A DNA stretch of 64,000 nucleotides. Origin: Casuarina equisetifolia (lineage: Eukaryota; Streptophyta; Magnoliopsida; Fagales; Casuarinaceae). Under the pieces are notes generated by a model that was not told the DNA's origin, did not search any database, and saw nothing but the letters and a program-made list of their open reading frames with translations. The DNA lies in contig CM052355.1 of the NCBI GenBank assembly GCA_028551475.1, forward strand, positions 3,162,001 through 3,226,000, in the 5' to 3' direction. Below are positions 60,101 through 64,000 of the stretch, in pieces. Position 1 is the first letter of the stretch, and every line of letters begins with the position of its first letter. Both the position numbers and the translations under genes were made by a program.

Positions 60101-61233
60101 AAGGGAAAGTCTTAAGGCTCAAGAAGGCTCTTTACGGGCTAAAACAGGCACCAAGAGCATGGTTCAGCAAGATCAGTTCTCACTTTATACAGCACGGATA
60201 TTCAAGGAGCCCAAGTGAACCAACCTTGTTCTTGAAAAAGGAAGGTAATTCTTTTTTGGTAATTTCTCTTTATGTAGATGATTTAATCTACACTGGAAAT
60301 TGTGATAAAATGCTCAGAAGGTTTAAGGATGAGATGATCAGATCATTTGAAATGAATGATCTTGGTTTGATGAATTACTTTCTTGGGTTAGAAGTCACGC
60401 AGACAGATAAGGGAATCTTTCTCTCACAGACAAAGTTTGCTAAGGAGTTGCTGATTAAGTTCAACATGGTAAATTCAAGACCTGTGCCAACTCCATTAGT
60501 TCCTGGAGAGAAAGTTGCATCAGTAGATGATTCTGGTGAAGCTGAAGGAACTATCTATCGGAGCCTCATTGGAAGTCTTCTGTATATGGCAGCAACAAGG
60601 CCAGATATTTTGTTTGCGGTTTCCCTTCTATCACGGTTTATGCAAAAGCCCATGAAGTCTCATTTTTGCAAGGCTAAACGCATTCTGCGTTATATCCAAG
60701 GAACTGTGAATCATGGAATTTGGTATGAAGCTGGAAAACCGATAAAGCTTAAGGGATATGCAGATAGTGACTGGGCTGGCAACATAAGTGACTCTAAAAG
60801 CACCACTGGCTACATTTTTACTCTTGGGTCAGGGCTTTTCAGTTGGTCATCAAGAAAGCAATCGTCAGTTGCATTATCCTCAGCAGAAGCCGAGTATGTT
60901 GCTGTCTCTGCAGCTGCTAGCCAATGTGTTTGGTTAAGAAGGTTGCTAGCAGAAATGGGACTTGAGCAGTTCAAAGGAACAACCATCTTGTGTGATAGCA
61001 AGTCTGCTATTTCTATGGCAGAGAACCCAAATCAACATTCCAGAACCAAGCATATCAAGATCAAAATTCACTATGTTCGAGAGGTAATTGAAGAAGGTGA
61101 AATCAGTTTGCAATTCTGCAGAAGTGAAGATCAACTTGCTGATATTCTCACAAAATCTCTAGGCACAACACACTTTGAGAAGCTCAGGGAACTTATTGGA
61201 GTAACCGTGATCCCCATTAAGGAGGGGTGTTGA
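57160..61233 (+). CDS. Copia gag-pol polyprotein, intact
   Basis: 1357 residues in a single frame. Order of parts: a Ser-rich start; a gag region (about 25-250); two CX2CX4HX4C zinc knuckles (268-281 and 289-302); aspartic protease with DSG at 340-342; integrase with H475/H480/C508/C511 zinc site and catalytic D539, D602 and E638 (35 residues between the last two, as expected); reverse transcriptase with D953 and YVDD at 1038-1041; RNase H with D1202, E1243 and D1279. Integrase before reverse transcriptase identifies copia. ATG 57160 is the first in frame after the primer site. The TGA stop (61231-61233) lies inside the first bases of the 3' LTR. No break was found, so the enzyme set looks complete. 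A one-frame gag-pol must rely on something other than frameshifting to balance gag and pol. Lineage within copia not determined. Confidence 0.95.
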   Translation: MASTPFSSSTSSGSSSSGSSSSTNQLFPNSQLPLPIFNGRNYLYWSTRMSPYFKLQGVWDLVDKGEPKFADEETLSPADRERFRRHQERDLKALIVIQSAVTEEVFERITEATTAHGAWTLLKDEFIGNPKVRRVRIQALKRDLELLQMNEHESIMEYYGRVNSVVAQIRSLGGEVTTSRVVEKILISLTPKFDSIITTIEETKDFTTMSVSELIGSLEAFEKRTSRGKELVSIESALKTKLDLSNRDDDGQKSVEVKLESKGRYPPCKVCKRTNHLEKFCWMKGKPQCRFCQKFGHLEKNCRLKEAQQANLLEETEPVLFCATVPYVAVSKEQNLWYLDSGCSNHMTYDEKIFSYLDRSVKTRVKLGNGEHIEVVGKGNITVHTSKGERSVRDVMLVPSLSSNLLSVGQMDENGYMLVFRNKKCSIFDENDLTQSLAEVEMMNTRIYPLKLHYSLPLAVPKAMSVKIDEIWLWHKRYGHLNFEALKKLHEKSLVKGLPRIEASGVVCGGCQMGKSHKLPFPISSGNKKTEPLDLLHTDICGPMQTSTCQGNRYFLLFIDDSTRMTWVFFLKEKSQALNYFKQLKTLLETETDRRIKKLRSDQGGEFLSKEFTTFCTEAGIERQLATPYNPQQNGVVERKNRTVMEMARSMLEEKKVPYKFWGEAVNTAVYILNRSPTSAVEGKTPWEAWTGTKPSVEHLRIFGSLCYVHVPSQTRHKLQKKAEKGVMLGYSLNSKAYRVFNIDQNKLMVTRDVVFEELGLWNWEEKKEEYQDANIPNLWRNEASNQPETFEPTTPIHGTNSAPQPEISSPEEVLDSRRPSDVTPIKMRSLEDIYECCNLSTLEPYSYEEAAQDEGWRAAMEEEISTIQKNETWELANLPNGKRSIGVKWIFKTKLNANGEIQRLKARLVVKGYAQTAGVDYGETFAPVARLETIRMIVSLAAQKNWKIFQLDVKAAFLNGELSEEVFIDQPQGFQVKGQEGKVLRLKKALYGLKQAPRAWFSKISSHFIQHGYSRSPSEPTLFLKKEGNSFLVISLYVDDLIYTGNCDKMLRRFKDEMIRSFEMNDLGLMNYFLGLEVTQTDKGIFLSQTKFAKELLIKFNMVNSRPVPTPLVPGEKVASVDDSGEAEGTIYRSLIGSLLYMAATRPDILFAVSLLSRFMQKPMKSHFCKAKRILRYIQGTVNHGIWYEAGKPIKLKGYADSDWAGNISDSKSTTGYIFTLGSGLFSWSSRKQSSVALSSAEAEYVAVSAAASQCVWLRRLLAEMGLEQFKGTTILCDSKSAISMAENPNQHSRTKHIKIKIHYVREVIEEGEISLQFCRSEDQLADILTKSLGTTHFEKLRELIGVTVIPIKEGC
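61218..61227 (+). other. Polypurine tract
   Basis: TAAGGAGGGG directly before the 3' LTR; its nine purines are the usual start of plus-strand DNA synthesis. It also codes for the last residues of the polyprotein. Confidence 0.85.
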
Positions 61234-61674
61234 AACTAACACGTAATGGGGTCACGGGTTGGTTAAACAGAAATTTCCAGCAAGTGTACTTAAGTGTTCT
61301 GTTTCTTTTCTGGGGCAGAGCAGTGGGACTAGTCAAGTAACGTAGACAGCAAGCTATTTGTGCAAAGAAGCGTGCTGTAACTGCAGTTAATCATGTTTTT
61401 TTTTTTCAGTCTTTACTGAACCTTTTGAGTATTGTTTGCTGTATTTTCGTTCTAGTTAATGGCGTGTTGTATTAACTTTCTGTTTTACTTAAGTGCAGCA
61501 CAGTTGCTTGTTATCTGTGCTGTTTGAAACTTTGTCTTGGTCATTCAGTAGGAAACCTTCTCTTGAGCTTGTATTCCTCTTGAAACTGAATAGAATCAAG
61601 TGTTCAGCAAGCCTCTTTCTTTGTTTCGGTTTGTGAAAAACTCCCACTGCATTGCTGCCCGTGAAAGTGTAACA
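61228..61674 (+). repeat. 3' LTR of the copia element
   Basis: 447 bp, with one base different from the 5' LTR on visual comparison. Carries the gag-pol stop codon in its first six bases. Confidence 0.96.
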
Positions 61675-61879
61675 GTAAGGACCAAGTGAAACTTCTTGTG
61701 GAGTGTAGGATTGAGGATCAGTAGCCAATAGGGCTTTGGGGACATTGAAAATGCATACGGGGACTTCATCGTAATTCTCAAGATCTTCTTCAATGGCTCG
61801 ACGAATCTGACTGACCCATCGACGCTCATCAAACTTCGAATAAGACTCTGATGACAGTGTGGCTTCGGGTGACGTCATG

Positions 61880-62649
61880 GTTCTTGTTCTCGGCGAAGCT
61901 TTTGGGTTTGGTGAAGGTCTTGCGCATTGAATGCAGGGGACTTTATAGAACCAGGTTTTTATTGGTAATAAACGGAAGATATTACTGTCACTTACGAACT
62001 TCAATAATAGCCACTTGGTATAAAAAATAAGCAATGCTTTTCGCATGCTTGTAGTATTTTATATGTCGGGAGGGTCCCCCTAGTTGGCGTGGTATGATCA
62101 AAGATTTGATTCTTTAAGGATGCATGAGTTAAAGGTGCTATGCTTTTGTAGAATACGAGTACATGATGGTCAAAGACAAGTCTCTTTCTCTGACATTTAC
62201 CTAACACCACATGGTCAATGGATCGTTGACTACCACATCCAATGTAATCCTTCAAAATACTTCCGTTACAAATCATTCACGCAATCACTTGTTTAGCTTT
62301 TGCTAGAAAATAAAAAATGGTGATACCAAAATTGATATGTTGAAAATGTAGGAATGGTACTTAAAAAGATTAGATGAATAATATAACCCATGTGTCTTTC
62401 ATACACAAGTCTCATTAAATATGTCTACTGAATCTACAAATTACAAATGAAAAAGGCACGATTTCAAATGAAAAAGATAGAAGGGAAACAAATACCATTT
62501 CTTCCCTAAATTATTTTGAAAGCACTAACTGATGACCTGATTATTATTGGCAAAATTTTGGTTAGAGGTTTGTGGGAAGGAGGACTTTAGGAAAAATGTC
62601 AGCATACAAGTGATGCCCTATATAAAGCCCAATTCATTACTTGTATACA
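61880..62649. other. DUF247-6 upstream and Q flank; no gene
   Basis: Third Q copy (TGCTTGTAGTATTTTATATG at 62047, GTAGAATACGAGTACATGATG at 62147), then about 350 bases without recognisable content. Confidence 0.5.
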
Positions 62650-63014
62650 AACATTGCCATCATCCACGCAAACGTTTCACCACTGAATTCCAAGTACTTA
62701 TAATAGCACACTCAGATCCTTGCTCAGGCTTTCTCAATTGGTCAACAAGGTTTCGGAACTCAGGGCTTTGAGGTTGCTTCCGAAATCTTTTTGCAGCTGG
62801 TACCTTATACTCTTCATCTCATAGAGCTCCGGAGGCCAATAGTAGTAAGGACCAAGGGCGACTTATTGTGAGTACAGGAATCAGGATCCCTACCCGGAAA
62901 GTCTTGGGACATTGAAATGACTTCAACCTAATCCTCGAGAACTTCTTCAAGGTTCGATGGATCAGAATGACCCATAGTATCTCATCAATATTTCTCACCT
63001 AATCATGGCGACAT
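62650..63014 (-). pseudogene. DUF247-7, N-terminal remnant of a type I gene
   Basis: On the minus strand, from the ATG-equivalent (near 63008) to the LDF.GETLAWMMA segment, with recognisable pieces of the QIRRTLEE, LGPYYYWPPELYEM and QLRKPEQ.SECAY regions spread over several frames. It is truncated at 62650; the C-terminal three quarters are absent. The upstream flank also matches the type I promoter, so it is a separate relic and not part of DUF247-6. Too broken for long open frames. Confidence 0.8.
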
Positions 63015-64000
63015 TTCGATTCTCGCGAGTCAAAGAAAAATCACTTTAATTAATGAAACTTGGTAAGGTGCTTGCCTTAAACATTACAATGCCTTGTTTC
63101 TTACGCTTGTGTTGATTTTCACGTGTTTCTTTCATTAGCACCTACTTCTTTCTTTCTCTACTCATCTTAAACGAAGTACGACCAAGATTATCATACTATA
63201 GGGCTACGCCAGCAAAACGTGCTATGGTTGTAATATGATATGGTGGTCGGCGGGAAAGTCGACTCCTATGGACATTTGTCCCAATACCACATGAAGGGAG
63301 GATTACGCCGGCCCACCCCCTAAGATAAGGCGCTAGAAGTCACAGATAGAAGAGCGAAAATTAAGGAACCAATTTATCTTTCGGCTGTTAGACCTTGACA
63401 ACATCCGTGCCTGGTCTGAAACCAAGAAAGGAAGATTGGACTATAACTGTTTCTGGAAAGAAATACAAGAAAGGTGATGTCCAGGTTCCCGTTTTCCCTG
63501 CAGTTGTTGTGGAGTGTGCAAATTAGGAAAAACTCTAGCGGCTTTTGATTTAGATTGTTAAGTTACGTATGAAAAATATAAGAATTTAAAAGAGTAGTTT
63601 ATAAAAATATAAATTCATTTGCTTAGTATCTTAAGACTTATGGCATGAGGTTCAAATGTGACACATTTCACTTATAGATAAATACTTTTGTGAGAAGTGT
63701 ATTTTAGAAAATAATAAATTCTTTCACTTAATATCTTAAAGTTTTAAATTAACTATTATATGTTTTCTATGAAAGAATGAGTACCGTGCTGGTAAAGGAT
63801 AATAGGACTTTTTGACTTATAAGTGTGGTTGCCCCTCTCACCATCGCCTATGGGTTTTGGTGGGACAACTAGCCCCAACTGCTTACATTTTCTAAATCGT
63901 TACAATACGTGTACAGAAAGATACTCAGCTCTCTCCCTATGAGAAAATGCAGGGAAATGATTATTTAGACCTGTGCATGGAAATCTCCATTTACAAAGGC
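63015..64000. other. Right-end flank; no gene
   Basis: 63040-63360 is a diverged copy of the type I DUF247 upstream region (compare 18700-19000). The last 130 bases (about 63870-63990) weakly match the 207-bp repeat (AACTCTC..TGAGAGAATCTCGGGAATGATTAT-like pieces). Nothing coding. Confidence 0.5.

Larger units (their letters stand above)
56652..61674 (+). mobile_element. Complete young Ty1/copia LTR retrotransposon
   Basis: 5023 bp with two 447-bp LTRs, primer site, one long open frame and purine tract in the proper order. The target duplication is GTAAG (56647-56651 and 61675-61679), and the uninterrupted sequence is seen in DUF247-3 and -4. By eye the LTRs differ at one base (TGCAGAGAAG against TGCAAAGAAG). 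All parts needed for movement are present in the sequence. Confidence 0.97.
55186..61879 (-). pseudogene. DUF247-6, type II gene split by a copia element
   Basis: The N-terminal part (61675-61879) runs from MTSPEATLSSESYSKFDERR to the SLGPY codons, and the remaining part (55186-56651) continues with HNWRPELYEMERYK through to the C-terminal anchor. Between them lies the complete copia element at 56652-61674, in opposite orientation. Both host parts are open, and no other lesion was found in them, so the gene seems to have been intact until the insertion. The 524-codon frame at 55186-56760 begins inside the LTR; its first 37 or so codons are not DUF247 sequence. Confidence 0.92.

Noticed and set aside
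8083-63014. The array as an assembly artefact
   Set aside because: Copies differ by many substitutions, private insertions and distinct junctions, so simple assembly duplication is unlikely; the near-identical B and C unit halves would still merit long-read confirmation.
1-64000. CRISPR arrays, tRNA genes, bacterial operons
   Set aside because: None seen; the repeats present are tandem duplications and transposon parts of a plant genome.

Overview
This window is AT-rich eudicot nuclear DNA, probably from a woody species, though the sequence does not fix the species. Introns with GT..AG borders, plant-specific families (DUF247/UPF0481, the At2g12400-like multi-pass membrane family, the short serine-rich CLCSPT family), a Ty1/copia retrotransposon with an initiator-Met primer site, LINE tails and a 25S rDNA fragment all point to a plant chromosome. 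No bacterial feature was seen. Every recognisable host gene lies on the minus strand.

The window is a tandem array built from one ancestral module. In left-to-right order the module is: a P block (serine-rich micro-gene and a dead stub of the membrane-protein gene); a nine-exon membrane-protein gene (called TM here); a decayed second membrane-protein relic (TMp); a type I DUF247 gene; a spacer S with a fold-back element; a type II DUF247 gene; and a Q flank. Observed order: MED15/KIX-like fragment (170-313), P (about 320-3780), TM-A dead, TMp, DUF247-1 intact (8083-9726); TM-B intact (10550-13990), TMp, DUF247-2 dead, S with a LINE, DUF247-3 intact (24000-25664), Q; a gypsy scar, TM-C dead, TMp, a deletion junction at 32806-32813, DUF247-4 dead, Q, second P (36.6-40.7 kb); TM-D dead, TMp, DUF247-5 dead, S with a LINE, DUF247-6 split by a young copia element (56652-61674), Q, and a remnant DUF247-7 (62650-63014).

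The apparently functional genes are therefore two DUF247 genes (one of each type), one TM gene, one serine-rich micro-gene and the gag-pol of the copia element. All other copies carry frameshifts, stops, deletions or insertions. Several lesions are shared between copies, so dead genes were themselves duplicated or converted. The duplicated copies act as natural empty sites, which lets many insertions be bounded to the base with target-site duplications.

The most unusual object is at 41127-42189. It is a LINE insertion whose left end is an antisense 25S rRNA piece followed by an inverted piece of the LINE itself, all inside one 17-bp target-site duplication. This is the structure expected from twin priming with template capture. 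Functions of DUF247 and of the TM family in this array are not shown by the sequence. A link to recognition or incompatibility is only a hypothesis, by analogy with grass DUF247 loci.
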